Shown here: positions 42,526 to 54,345 of the stretch, piece by piece
How positions within the stretch are numbered: position 1 is the first letter of the stretch
Layout of the letters: every line of letters begins with the position of its first letter
From: Theristus sp. LFF4_11
Lineage: Eukaryota; Nematoda; Chromadorea; Monhysterida; Xyalidae
DNA length: 64,000 nucleotides
Reading direction: 5' to 3'
NCBI GenBank assembly: GCA_030248135.1
Contig: JASANC010001009.1
Span: 62,001 to 126,000, forward strand
Notes under the pieces: generated by a model
Seen by the model: the letters and a program-made list of their open reading frames with translations, nothing else
The model's database searches: none
What the model was told of the DNA's origin: nothing
Position numbers and translations under genes: made by a program

Positions 42526-45500
42526 GGGGGGGGGGGGGGGTATGTTAAAAAGCTCAAGCGGAATTCCACCACGCCACCAAACCAACCTGTCTTTGGTAAT
42601 TATTATGATTCGCTTGGTATCGTGCGGCGCGCGCATTGTAGCTGCCGTTGGCGTTGCCGCGCGGCCCGCCGCCGCCACCGTACCCGTTACCGTATGCACC
42701 GCGACCGCCGCCGGTCCCGCCACGGCCCGGTCGATTACTGTACGGTCCGGGCGAGTAACGATTCGAGCCGCCAGGTCGAGGCATCGCGACGTCGTTCATG
42801 GACTGTAACATACAGTATGTTTGTTTGGACCTGTCGTCGGACCTTTGGATTTTTCGTCGAATGCTAAGAACGCGAAACTTTCAATCACAGCAAGAAGGAC
42901 TAATGCATCGGGTTTTGGTTGAAATCACACATACACACACCATTTGTGGCTGAAAATGTCTTCTTGCAAGTTCGATTCCGTTATTTCTTTCTTTATATCG
43001 GACTTTGTATTTTGCGTAAAAAGTGACAGCTTGAAACGAACATACTGTAAAATTATAGCGCTGGAAAATGAGTACCGGGATGTTTGTTCAAACATCGTCA
43101 CTTTTACCGTTCACAATTGTCACTTCACAGACTACAGAGAAGAAGAAAAAAGAAAACGGAATCGAACTTGCAAGACGATCTATCTATTTAGCCACAAAAC
43201 TGGGGTGTTTACGTCGAAATTCATTCAACCGAACCCGATAGTCTTCGTCTCAGTCTCTCGCGCAGAAAATGGACAATAAACGGAATTGAAGTTGCAAGAA
43301 CACCCATTTAGCCACAAAACTGGGGGCGTTGACGCTTTAAAATCCATCCATCAAACCGCCTTTATTCTTGCCTCTCGTGCGCTCACCGCAAAGTCCATCA
43401 CAAAGGTGTGCGGCTGCGCCGGGTGGAACGCCGGCGCGTTCCGATTCATGCCGGCAGCCGAGACGGCGGCGGCGGCGGCGGCGGCACCGGGCGAACTCGC
43501 GAATCGCGGCGACTCCACCAGTCCGTTGATCGCGTTGATCGGCGGAGCGGCTGCGAGCGCCGCGTGCGTCGCCGGCTCCGACGCGCTGCTGTGGTGGATC
43601 TGAGAAGCACGCAACATTAATAGTGATTTTTTTTTGACTTTTTATAGGTGAGTTTTTTATGGTTGACTTTATGGTCAGCCATACAGCCGAACTCAAGAAC
43701 ATATCCAATGAGCTGATTGGTTGGTGATCACGTGATGCACATGCATTCTGTGCAGACATTGGATTGTTTGGATTGCACAGAACGCATGCGTTATGATCAC
43801 CAACTAACCGGCTTGTTGGGTATGTTATTGAGTTGAGACTGCACATTCATGTTTCACGTGATCCGGATCGACAAGTGATCCCATAAATCCGGTATTCTTG
43901 GAGAGTTACCAGTCTTTCAAAGTTTTAGTACTGCTCTTGGAAAACTCCACCATCGCTGTGTTTTTTTCATACTTTACGGATTTCATGCTTCCGATAAAAA
44001 ACCCGTCCTTTTGCCCATTTCTCTTATCCATAACTGTTATCCGAGGAAACGGCACTTTGAGAACGTGACAAATACAATCAAAATATCAAAGCATCACGAC
44101 GAGAATTCTTTTTTTTCGAAAAAAAGCAAAACAAACGCTCAGCTACCTGCAAACTGGAATGCATGACTGAGGGTGGCACCATCTGAACGACCGACGTCAC
44201 CGTTGGCCGATAGACGTTCGCGAGCTGGTAGCCGGCTTGGTCGAGTTGCTGAAGAAGAAAGAAGAAAGATAGTGGGGGTGCGATTCCATCTACACAGTCA
44301 CATAGAGTGGGGGATTCGTCGATCTACAGTGGAACTCGAAATTATAGGCAATCTGCTGATTCGTTGGTGATCGATCACGTGCATGCATGCTTGCTGTGCA
44401 TTGCGGTGGGCAGGAGGTGCATGCATCACATGAGCACCAACCAATCAGCTAACAGCTTATAATTGACAGGTCGACTGTATACGATATCAGAAAATTGAAC
44501 ATATTTCATGCTTTGATTCGCAGCACCAACGCTCTAGTGACAGAAAAAAATATAAAAAAACCCTTCGAGCTGCCGCAGCAGAGCAGTCCGTGCAAACGCT
44601 GTTTCGTTTTTTTATCTTTCCATTGTTACACGGTTTCACCTTTTCAGCGGGTCTGGTGGTAACCGCATATACACACGCTCAGAAATCCGAAACAACTTTA
44701 GTAAACCAACAAAACGAAACAAAAAAAAACCCCGTACCGGTCCGACATCGAACGACGGTAGCGTCTGAGCGGTCGCCATCCAATACGCCCCGCCGCCAGG
44801 TGTCGTCGTCGTCGCCATGCCGCTCGGGTCGACCAGAATCGGCTGCGGCGACGGCGTCCACGAGGGCGTCATGTATTGTTGTTGCTGCATGTCAGGCGTC
44901 ATGACGCCGTGTTGGCTGGCGTCAAACTGCCAAGTGGAAACTGCGATGTGCTCAACCAAATACCAACCGAAATAGGAAGCGAATAATGAATCGTCGTTTT
45001 TTATAAACTCAATAACATACGCAACTAGCTGACTGGCTGGATGCATGCAGTGCGTGCGTGAATTGCTGAGTTCGCCATAGTTTCGCATGATTTGGTCTGC
45101 ACATGAACGCATGCATCACGTGACCACCAACCAATCAGCTGGTTGGATATGTTGTTGAGTTACGACTGCAAGTTGTTGTTTTACTTGAAACAAGAGGCTT
45201 CACCAACGACCAACCAACCTGCGACGACTCGGCCGACGTCATGACGGCACCTGTCATACTGGCCGGTGGAAGAGCAGCGCCAGTTGACGTCGCCGCCACC
45301 GCCACCGTGCCCGGCTGTGGACTCAGTAGACCTGTAAAACAAAAAAGGTTTGAAAAAATCAGGCTATGTCACGGCCACTCGCTCCAATCCAATTCCATTC
45401 GAACGTTTCATTTCGTGAAACGCGAGAAACTGAAAGATTCTCGGAAAGAAAATTATCGAATCTATTCCACGACGGAAAAGGCGTGTTATGAGCCATATTG

Positions 45501-47201
45501 ATAGCTCGCTTCTCATGGATTCTCGGTGAAACCGAAACTACACGAAACTGCGGTAGTATTCGGACGGCCAAGCGTCTCGTCGCCTGACATTTGGGCACTT
45601 TGTTCATTTCGTCCATGCACTTCAGTGGCAAATAACAAAATCGAACGAGAACAAAAAAAACAACGACAACAAAGCACAGGGTGTTTCAGAAGTAGTGGGT
45701 AGGTGTTTAACGAGTTATTTCTCGAGTTGTGCTGAACCATATTCAATGAAATTTTAGAAAGTTGTTCAGGAAAGTTCAACTTAGCTTTGTGCAAAATTTC
45801 AGAGAAATTAATTTACCTGCACACAAATGACAGAGCAAAACACACAAAAACATTGATTTCAGCATGCAACTTGCGGTTCTTGTTTGGCACCGGGTGAGAC
45901 ATTAGCTTGTATACGGCCGAATCTTGCATGCATGAATACGAAACATTTTTTTTAAAATCTGATTTGTTTCCTTTTGTTTATTTTATATTTACCGGATTTT
46001 TGGAACGTGCTAAACCAGCGTACATTCGCGAGGAGGCGGTTTTGGCCGTGACGGACAGAGGTGCAAGTGATGCATTGAGGCTCATGGTGGACACTTTGAG
46101 AAATTTGATTGAGTTGACTGGTCGTTTTTGTTGATGTTTGCTGTTATCGCCACACACATTTTGAAGCGTTCTTTTGAATGCTTCCACTGTTGTCCTTTGT
46201 TGTCCAGCGATATCGCGTGATCTGGTATTTTCTAGTCCATTTTTGATTATTTTCGTGTTTTGCTCTGTCATTCGTGTGCAAGTACACGAATTCCTCTGAA
46301 ATTTTGCACAAATCTAAGTTGAACTATTCTGAACAACTGTCTAAAATTTCATTTGAATATGGTTCAACACAACTCGAGAAATAACGCGTCACACACCTAC
46401 CCACTACTTCTGAAACACCCTGTAGAATGTGTTCTCACTGCTGTTCAATGAGCAGCGTTTTTTTCAAAAAAAACAAAACAAAAAAACTCACCGGGCAGAC
46501 TGTTCGGCGGGGCGACCTGTCGATTTTGGCTGTTCGCGAGATGACTGCTGACGGCGGCTGGATTGACGGCGACGACGGCGGACGTGGCCACGACGACGCC
46601 GCCGCCGGCGCCTTGCGGTGTCGCGGCGCTCGAGGGCGCCGGCGTTTTGCTCGTTTTGATGCGCGCCTGCGTGTACAGCAGAGAGAGCGGATAGTTCAGT
46701 CGAACAGACAAAAAGCCATTGGTGTTTTGGGTCTCCGAACTACATGCCGTTCATACAATTTTATCGGAGTGTCCTGCTTTTTTTCACGAAATAAAATGGA
46801 ATGGAATGGGATGGTGTTGATCAGCGTGTTTATTGTGGACTTTTGACGGATTGTTTCGTGATGTGGCTCCGGTTGCCAAGAGAGACATGTCTCATCTCGT
46901 TCGTCAGGTGGTTTTTGTGCATTTCCTCGGCTCTGGCCTCGTTTCAAATCAGAGGTTTTTCATGGCATTTTGTTGTTGTTATTGTTGATTGACTGACGGA
47001 AACGATACCCCGTAGCCTCCGTGCGAAAAATTCTTGCAAGTTTTTTTTTGGCGTCGGCGAATTAATCAGCGGTGTAACCGGGAACCGTAAAAAAAGTGAC
47101 AAGGCTTCACGGAAATGGTCTCAATTAGGGTTAGGGGAAAAAAAATCCGGATTTTTTTTTTTTAATTAAAAAAAATTTTTAAAAAAAAAAAAATTTTTGG
47201 C

Positions 47202-47248
<47 letters not shown>

Positions 47249-50200
47249 CCCCCCCCCCAAGACACTTCCTTTCAGGTTCAACCAGCTATGCTATCTGCCA
47301 CATGGCGAGAGCCCACTCTTCAAATCATCGTATCGAAAACACGTACCATGATTTCGCGATCACGTTGCGGGCAACTGACCGACGCAAGTTTAACACGTTA
47401 GTTTAGCTCAGCACGCAAGTTTTAACCGGTGGCCATGTTATCGGGTTCTGAAAAACGGTCGTGTGATGTGGTATTAACCAACATCTCCGCTCAATTTTTA
47501 ACAATATATCGCACAACTCCTTGTAGACCTATAACATCGCCAATCAACAAGATTCATGTTCATCTCATGGCCTACCGACTGAAAAACTTTCTAAGTTGCA
47601 AGAAAACGATTCTGAAACGATATTTCAATTCAGTTAGTCATTTCAACGCTTGACTCTAGAAGTCATCCAAATCAAAAAACATGGAGTACGTCGGTCAAAA
47701 TGACCAAATAATGACATTTACCTAAGCAACAAAGAAGTTGGGAAAAATTTGTTTTAATTTTTTATCCCGGTGGTCCTCGTCATTGTAGCCTCCCTCCCAG
47801 CAACTCCCCAGTGATTGGTCGTCTATATGTCAACGAGGCAGAACGGAGCAATTCATCGCTCCGGGTTTCACAAATTCACAGTAGAAACGACAACAAAACA
47901 CCGCCGAATTGAACGAACTCCACTCTGAAACAAAACGCGAAACAACAACAACCACCGACCAGTATCGGTTTCTTCTTGAACGTGCGTACGAGCGTCTGAA
48001 TGTAGAACAGCGCCTGTTTCGTCTCCTCGTCGGTGGCGAATGTGACGTACCAGCTGTTGTTCAGGCTGTTCTCGATCGACACGTTTGGCGGGCAGCGATC
48101 GTGCGTGAACAGCTTCTCGATTTCCTGCGTTCACACAACAACAATAAAACTGTTTGGAGTCACTTTTTTTATTGTTTTTTTTGTGCCCTGTGTGCACAAG
48201 TATTGGGGGTTTTTGGGGGGGGGGGTTTTTGGGGGGGGTTGGGGGGGGGGGGTTGTGGGGTTGGGGGGGGGGGGGGGGGGGGTGGGGGGGGGGGGGTAAA
48301 TAACAGTTTGGAGGCACTTTTTTATTGATTTTTGTGCTTGTTTATTTGTCACAATTTTTTTTTGTGTAACACAGTTTTGTTTCGATCAAAGATGCGGGCG
48401 CATCATCGCGAAAAATTCGGGTTTAAAATCTCCAGTGCGATTCGAACCCGCAAACCGTTTCTGGTATACTGTACCAGCGCCTTGCACCACTTGACCACCG
48501 AGGCCTCCTCTGTTCGAATCTCACTTAGAGGTTTCAAAACTTGTTTTAGATGATGCATGCACTTTATTACCAAACAAAATGAGAAAAAAACCGTTTTTTC
48601 TCTCAAATTTCCAAACTGTACCTCCCGCGTCGTCGACTCTGGAATGTCGCGTAGAATGATCGTGCACCGTTTGGACGGCGCACGTACCCGTTCCTCTTTT
48701 TCGTCCAACTGTAGCACTTCGGATTCTTGGAAAGAATATTTGAAATATGACGCGGAGGGCAAACAAATCTGACACAATACGATCTCGAAAAAAGCCCGTG
48801 TTGTGTGGCCATTTTCCAAGTTTCACAAGAAAAGGTTCGGTGTTTTCACGTAAAAAAACTAAAGCGTTGAAAAAAACGCGCTAATGTGTCTCCGTGCTAC
48901 CTGCTGCTCATACAGTTTTTATCGAAGTTTCCTGCTTTTTTTGCGAAAGAAAAATGGATGGATGAATGGGAAAGCGCCCGTCCGCGTACCCCTAAGCGCT
49001 TTCTTGATCAATTCTTGATCCTTCGTCAAATTGATGACCCGTGGAAATGTGGCGAGCACCTTCACCGGCACGTACTGGTCGCTGTCCATCTGCGTCCACA
49101 AATAGCGGTCGTTGCGCAGGTTTTCACTGAGCGACAAAAAAAACGTCAACAGAAACTCAATATCAACCACAGAAAAAGTATCTTTGTTGTCACAAAAAGT
49201 GCTTTTGTCACACATCAACTTTTCGTCGGCTGCATTCAGACTGGCAACCTGGAAAGCGAAATAGAAACAAAAGCTAACCGTAATGTCAGAAAGCCAAAAA
49301 TCATATCAGAAAAGTCGAAGAAGCTCAAGGAGTTGCTCTTAGAGTTATCCACAAAAGCCAGACAAGTCGACGCTCTTATTCACTTCGCGCGCAGAAATAA
49401 CAAATAAAAAAAGGCAAAAAAAAACCCACAAAACCAACACTCACGGGCTGAAATAATACTCGAGCTGCGCGCGCAACTGTTTACAGAGTTCATCCGGCGT
49501 CAGCGGTTTCTGCGGCGACAGTTTCTGCTGCTGTTGCGGTTGCTGTTGCGAGTAGAACGGACCAGCGGCAGCGCCGCCACCGGTGACGCCAGCTGTCGGC
49601 GGCGTGGCGTGCGGTGGCGCCACCGTCCACGAGAGCGACGACGAGGACTCGTTGCTGATTGGGCCGGTGACGCTGCGACTGGCGGCCGTTGCAGGATGCG
49701 ACCCTGTAATGGCAAAAAACACACGCAAATTGGTGGATGGAAAAGAGTTAGCGGGCACACCAAGCTGCTGTGGGGTTTTTTTCGATTCACGGATTCTGCC
49801 GCTCTTTCAGTTACTTTTTACTATGATCTTTTATTTTGGTCCCGCAACTCAATGCGCGCACAGATACAACAGGTAAACAGTTTCATGGATGACGCGGGAA
49901 TTCAAAACTGGTAAAGTGATCCGAGTCCCCCACATAGGGCCGAGTCACTTTGGTGACTTTGAATTGCCACATGCACATAATGATTGAAACGCAGTCAGTC
50001 GTAGAACTTAAAAAATTGATAATACTGCTCCGGTGTGGGAAAGGTCACACGGGCAATGAAAATCCCGCTGATAGTTTTGGGCAAACCAACAATCACGCGC
50101 TGGTTGCCATTTATCCGCAACAGTACGTCGACGTGCTACCAGACAAGTGAACTATGCTGAAAGCACGTACTCTAAAAAGCAATACGTGGCACGCCAAAAG

Positions 50201-53200
50201 TCCAGTTTGATCACGTGTTTTTCCGCCCACCACCATTCATGTTGACGTGTCTGTTTGCACGTCAATAGTTGTTCGCTCTGGCTCAAAATTCCAATAGCAC
50301 CGCTCGACAAAAACCGCACAAAGAAAACGAAAACGAATGCACACACACACACCGAAATCGAAAACGCCCGTTGCTCACCATTCAGATCACCAGAGGTGCT
50401 CGCAACAACAGTATTGTCAACGTAGATCGCCAGCGGCGCCGTCACGACGTTGCTCGTTGACGTGCTCGCCGTCGCCAGCTCGTATTGACAGGTGGCGGTG
50501 CCGGTGGTGTCACGTGACGGTGCGCGACCGGACGACGACAACGGTGTGTTGTTGTTGTTGTTGTGGTTGTTGTGGTTGTTGTTGTTGTTGTTGTGGTTGT
50601 TGTTGTTGTTGTTGTGGTTGTTGTGGTTGTTGTTGTTGTTGTTGTCGCACAGTGTTGTTGTGGTGGTGCTGGCGCTGCAGCAGCTGACGGGCGCCAGCGC
50701 CGTTGGAAAGTCGGTCATCGTTGACGTGACGAAACCGGCCAACGATGGATCGGATGAGGACAGCTGGAGCTCTGCGATTGGTTGGTGGTGGGTTGTTTGG
50801 GTTGTAGCGGGGCTGTGTACTGATGAGAAAAACCCCACACGCCGTGAGTCTACAGCCATAATTTTCGAAACTCACGTTCACCGCTATTCTGGTTGGTATT
50901 TGGTTGGGTTGTCTATTTAGCTTTTGTGCGTTATGATTGCGGCGGACTGGTTGTGGTGGTTTTTAGGTTGTTTTATGGGGGTTTTTGCATGAGGGAAGGG
51001 GAAGGTTTTGTTTGCTGCAGATGCTATCCATCCGTTTGCCCTGTACAAAAGTGTTTGGAGAGTTCAAATTTTGGTTTCTGTACTAAAGCCGTGGCCGACT
51101 ACGCCTGGTGGTCTGTGATTGACCAACGCAAGCCTTTGTTAGAGAAATAATCATTGAAGTGCAACTGTTCTAATGTGTTCCAAGTAACCCAAAAAACACG
51201 TCGCATTTCACCCGACTGTTCTTCTCGTCACACAACCTTTATCATTCTTGTTTTGCGACCGGTGATTCAACTGACGTCAAGCTCGTATATTTTCAAAGTT
51301 TTACCGAAACATTGCCGATGCACTGTTTCACACGATTCGTAAACATAAAAAAATGCCGATCTGATAGCTGCCGCATACCAGAAAACATGCACCGTTGGTT
51401 CACTGTGCATGTCAAATTTTAGCAAATTCAACTGTTTTTGCGATCGAAAACTAACGGAATAATCAGGACGGCAAATCGACGAGCTACGAAATTTCACCAA
51501 AAAAATGTCCACGGCCCGGCGGCATTCCATTCCAAACATAGTTGTTCTAGGGGGGGGCTGGGGGTAGGGTTAGGGGAAAAAAATCCGGATTTTTTTTTAA
51601 ATTAAAAAAAAATTTTTTTTTTAAATTTTTTTTACAAGTTAGGTTTGTTCGAAGCGTCTCGTCGAGCTGAGTTCATCTAGACTATTTTCAGAACGATCCG
51701 GAAAACTATAAGAGCGAAATCCGTGTTTTATTGAAATTATGTCCATTTCATAAAGGGAAAGTTGCATTTTCAACAGTAAAACAGGACAATTTTCGACGTG
51801 TACTTGAATATTGAACCGTTCTTAGTTGTTCCTCTTTAGAAAATTACCAAAATTTGACTGTGTTCAAAAATTCCTGTTTGCTGTAGCTAAGTCGGCAACC
51901 AATGTCGACCCGGTCGCCCCCCCCCAAGACACTTACTTTCAGGTTCAACCAGCTATGCTATCTGCCACATGGCGAGAGCCCACTCTTCAAATCATCGTAT
52001 CGAAAACACGTACCATGATTTCGCGATCACGTTGCGGGCAACTGACAGACGCAAGTTTAACACGTTAGTTTAGCTCAGCACGCAAGTTTTAACATGTGGC
52101 CATGTTATCGGGTATCTGAAAAACGGTCGTGTGATGTGGTATTAACCAACATCTCCGCTCCAATTGTTTAACAATATATCGCACAACTCCATTGTAGACC
52201 TATAACATACGCCAATCAACAAAATATCATGTTCATCTCATGGCCTACCGACTGAAAAAACATGTTCTAAGTTGCAAGAAAACGATTTCTGAAACGATAT
52301 TTCAATTCAGTTAAGTCATTTCAACGCTAAAAATTGACTCTAGAAGTCATCCAAATCGAAAAACATGGAGTACGTCGGTCAAAATGACCAAATAATGACA
52401 TGTACCTAAGCACACAAAGAAGTTGGGAAGAAAATTTGGTTTGAACTTTCAAAAAATTATGCCATAAATCGAATTTTCAGAGCAAAGTAGAAGAAAAATT
52501 TTTCAAATTTTTTTTTAAGTTTGAAAAAAAAATCCAAATTTAAAAAAAAAAACGAAAAAAAAATAAAATAAATTTTTTTTTTTCAAAGCCCCTAACCCTA
52601 CTGGGGGGGGCCGGCCCCCCCCAAAAAATTTTTCGAATCTATCTCTATCAAACAGGTTTTTTCGGCTCAGCTATTATCTATCTAAAAAAATTTCTCAGCC
52701 AGCTATCTATCTGAAAATTTTTGTCTTCGAAGACATAAAATGAGTCAATTTTTGACCAAAATTGACCATTTTTGCTCGTAATTCTTGAAAATTTCGCTAA
52801 TTTTAGGTAAAATACGCGTTTATAGTTGATTTTTAGTGTATTTTTAGCATTATTTTGCTGTTTATATAGCTTTTTAGCGTTTTAGCTATCTATCTATCAA
52901 ATTTCAAAATTTTGGCCGCCCCCCCCAAAGTCACATGCCCCCCCCGCGCCCCCCCCAAAATTTTCCAGCTATCTATCCATCTGGAAAATTTGCTCCAGCT
53001 ATCTATATCGGCCCCCCCAACCCCTCGGCTCTGGAACAACTATGATTCCAAAGTAACAAAAAACGGATTTTTTTCTGAAACCGGCGAGGGAGCAATCACA
53101 TGCTCAATTGCGTTCCCCCACACCTTGGCGACACCGGAGCGTGCATTACAACAACAGACATGAATACACACATAAACGCTCCAGTCCGCCAGGGTGAAGA

Positions 53201-54345
53201 AGCGCTGCTTTTCAGGGGAAAAAAACACCGACCAGCTTCCGGCGTGAACCAGTACGGCAGACAGGGCAGTGGCGGCGGTGTGGCCGGCTGTGCGAAGCAG
53301 CCGTGACCGGTGGCGCCCGCTGCGATCGATGGCGCCCCGTTCGAATAGTAACCGTCGAGCGAGGACGCGCACGGCTCCGGCGTCGTGAATGCAGCCGCCG
53401 CCGCCGCCTCGGAGGCCGCGATCGACTCGTTGTACGCCTTTAGATCGCTGACGACCTGGTTGACGTGTTTCGCGCTCACCTGTGTGAACACAGCGAAATG
53501 GCATAGCGTGGAGATTTTCGGGCTATTCAGTTCGGTTGAACTGAAACTGAACTGATTCGGTGCACGCCTAGTATCGTATGCAGTAGGTTGATTGGTTGGT
53601 GAGATGACCGCACGTGATGTGTGCGCATTGCGGTGGAGGCGGGCGTTCAGGCGTGCACAGAATCGGCACGCATCACGTATGCACCAACCAATCAGCGGAT
53701 TGCATGTGATAATAGAAATACTGTATGGCAGGGTGCATTGTGTAGAACCGACTGACGGTAATTAGCTGAATAGTACAGTTTTCTAAATCTGGTTTTATTT
53801 TTTCAAGAAAATTCAGAGCCCGCGAAAGAACGGGATCATGTTGAGAGGAAGACATCGATTTTGGTCACAAATAAGGGTTGTGGTGATTCAAACCAAACTC
53901 GATGCCCCATTAAACCAACTTCGTTAAATCATACGTTCGAAATAGTCTGCGAAAAAAAACTTGGCAGAAACATACAGTAACTTTTTAATGTTTTATTCGC
54001 ATTTTGAGTGAAAATGCTGAGATGCAACTTGCATCTGTTTATCAAAATCATTTTGCAAATGACCAAAAGTCTTAGGAATTTCAACAACTGTCCCCACCAC
54101 TTTGCATCCGGTTGGTGCTATAACTACTTCGGCAACTACAGTATATCATCGGTTCGGCACACATCTATTCCGGTATTTTCTGTTGCGATGACAATTAACG
54201 TAAAAAAGGTTCATTTTAAGCCCCAACCACGGGTATTGCCATGACATCTTTTCACATATTATTCTCCAATACCAACCTTCTGAATGATATAGCAACGTGG
54301 TGACGTCTCGGTGCAAATATAGAAACTGCCCGGTTCATCCAACAT
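38270..54345 (-). CDS. LARP4: La-related protein 4-like RNA-binding protein (about 18 exons)
   Basis: Exons 5' to 3': 54345-54277 (tentative), 53479-53233, 50819-50379, 49703-49445, 49126-48990, 48725-48622, 48124-47960, 46666-46492, 45331-45219, 44926-44738, 44248-44147, 43599-43387, 42802-42587, 42139 (or 42184)-41807, 41280-40576, 40197-39962, 39268-39187, 38560-38270. All phases agree; about 1,358 residues. La motif, about 325-395: QLRAQLEYYFSPENLRNDRY, QMDSDQYVPVKVLATF, NLTKDQELIKKALRESE. RRM-like domain follows: CTIILRDIPESTT, SLNNSWYVTFATDEETKQAL, FKKKPILARIK. Downstream are RGG-rich, Asn/His/Gln-rich and Ala/Pro-rich segments, then RRPSYAQM near the C-terminus. LARP4 proteins bind poly(A) and PABP and stabilise mRNA. 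This one is nearly twice the vertebrate length through low-complexity insertions. Confidence 0.9.
38621..38770. repeat. SINE-like repeat, copy 2
   Basis: Near-identical to 29661-29811 in the same orientation. It lies in the last intron of the LARP4 gene. Confidence 0.6.
38849..39118. mobile_element. MITE family A, long copy
   Basis: Arms TAGGCAATCAGGTGATTGGT and its complement ACCAATCACCTGATTGCCTA, with outer TAGTCGAAC and GTTCCGACTGTA. The loop is longer than in other copies (about 270 bp in all). It lies in a LARP4 intron. Confidence 0.65.
39311..39490. repeat. Dispersed repeat family D, copy 2
   Basis: GGTCCCGCATCTCAATGCGC, CATGACGCGGGAATTCAAAA, GATCCGAGTCACTTAGG and GAGTCGCAGGTCTTAAAGAA, as in 1066-1255 and 49836-50020. 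It lies in a LARP4 intron. Confidence 0.6.
41287..41390. mobile_element. MITE family B, copy 4
   Basis: GGCATTCATGAAGCAGTATT then TAGTGACACGTGTAGC, and the complementary TACTGCTTCATGAATGCCCC. It begins only 7 bp inside the LARP4 intron, upstream of the exon that starts at 41280, so it forms that acceptor region. Confidence 0.65.
42190..42358. mobile_element. MITE family A copy abutting a LARP4 splice acceptor
   Basis: TACAGTCTCTATTTCTAATT on one side and TTGCATATAATAGAGAC on the other, with the usual GGTTGGTTGGTGACC inner arm. Its left edge is within about 6 bp of one candidate acceptor (42184) and about 50 bp of the other (42139). Confidence 0.6.
42465..42540 (+). repeat. Poly-G tract (poly-C in LARP4 pre-mRNA)
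   Basis: About 76 bases almost all G, with occasional T, in the intron 46 bp past the exon ending at 42587. It could be genuine or partly an assembly artefact. Confidence 0.8.
43686..43849. mobile_element. MITE family A, copy in LARP4 intron
   Basis: Arms ATGAGCTGATTGGTTGGTGA and the complementary TGATCACCAACTAACCGGCT, with GCATTCTGTGCAG and CTGCACAGAACGC-like inner repeats. Confidence 0.65.
44326..44478. mobile_element. MITE family A, copy in LARP4 intron
   Basis: Very complete ends: TACAGTGGAACTCGAAATTA and GACAGGTCGACTGTA, flanked by TA. The inner arm is GGCAATCTGCTGATTCGTTG. Confidence 0.7.
45006..45170. mobile_element. MITE family A, copy in LARP4 intron
   Basis: ACTCAATAACATACGCAACT on the left and TTGTTGAGTTACGACTG on the right. 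The inner right arm is GACCACCAACCAATCAGCTG. Confidence 0.6.
45677..46422. mobile_element. 746-bp mariner-like TIR element in LARP4 intron
   Basis: Arms of about 165 bp start CAGGGTGTTTCAGAAGTAGT and end with its complement. The right flank is TA and the left is decayed (CA). CAGGGTGTTTCAGAAGT-type termini are typical of Tc1/mariner elements. A short open frame on the minus strand (45978-46271) has no recognisable DDE catalytic core. Confidence 0.65.
46722..46812 (+). repeat. Retroelement 3' tail with (ATGGA)n, copy 2
   Basis: GGGTCTCCGAACTACATGCC, TTTTATCGGAGTGTCCTGC and ACGAAATAAAATGGAATGGA. It lies in a LARP4 intron, opposite in direction to the gene. Confidence 0.5.
47126..47765. mobile_element. 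hAT-like element G, copy 1 (one end missing)
   Basis: Starts TAGGGTTAGGGGAAAA and shares about 480 bp (47250-47760) with 51917-52445. A poly-T run of about 44 bases lies at 47203-47246. The matching right terminus CCCCTAACCCTA is absent. It lies in a LARP4 intron. Confidence 0.6.
48205..48297 (+). repeat. G-rich tract in LARP4 intron
   Basis: Runs of 8-17 G separated by T. It is just upstream, on the minus strand, of the RRM exon at 48124-47960. G-quadruplex potential on the plus strand. Confidence 0.75.
48432..48508 (-). repeat. tRNA-like sequence with A and B boxes (SINE head or pseudo-tRNA)
   Basis: The minus strand has TGGTCAAGTGG (A box), a 5-bp anticodon-like stem CTGGT/ACCAG, and GGTTCGAATCG (B box). 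The acceptor stem does not pair and position 33 is not U, so it is not a functional tRNA. Confidence 0.4.
48885..48970 (+). repeat. Retroelement 3' tail, copy 3 (diverged)
   Basis: GTGTCTCCGTGCTACCTGCT, GTTTTTATCGAAGTTTCCTG and GAAAGAAAAATGGATGGATG. Same family as 11774 and 46722. Confidence 0.45.
49836..50020. repeat. Dispersed repeat family D, copy 3
   Basis: GGTCCCGCAACTCAATGCGC, GGATGACGCGGGAATTCAAA and GTCGTAGAACTTAAAAAATT. It lies in a LARP4 intron. Confidence 0.6.
51565..52600. mobile_element. hAT-like element G, copy 2 (both ends present)
   Basis: Termini TAGGGTTAGGGG and CCCCTAACCCTA. Flanks CTGGGGG and CTGGGGGG are compatible with an 8-bp duplication blurred by a G run. 1,036 bp, no transposase. 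It sits inside a G/C-tract repeat in the long second LARP4 intron. Confidence 0.7.
52601..53030. repeat. C-tract / AGCTATCTATC-rich repeat
   Basis: GGCCGGCCCCCCCC, repeated AGCTATCTATC words, and CCCCCCCAACCCCTCGGC. It appears to be the older repeat into which element G inserted. Non-coding. Confidence 0.5.
53560..53732. mobile_element. MITE family A, copy upstream of LARP4 exon 2
   Basis: GTTGATTGGTTGGTGAG on the left and GCACCAACCAATCAGCGGAT on the right, with GCACGTGATG and GCATCACGT inner arms. It lies in the presumed first LARP4 intron. Confidence 0.6.

Noticed and set aside
42469..42867. Gly-rich plus-strand open frame
   Set aside because: Produced by the poly-G tract and by the antisense of a LARP4 RGG exon.
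47126..47137. TTAGGG-like words suggesting telomeric sequence
   Set aside because: TAGGGTTAGGGG is the terminal repeat of element G and is matched by CCCCTAACCCTA at 52589-52600. It is not a telomere array.
48432..48508. Functional tRNA gene
   Set aside because: A and B boxes are present, but the acceptor stem is unpaired, the T stem is mismatched and U33 is absent.
53673..53855. MSSSQHDPVLSRALNF frame as an extra LARP4 exon
   Set aside because: It starts with a plausible ATG but lacks a donor in the right phase and runs into MITE family A.
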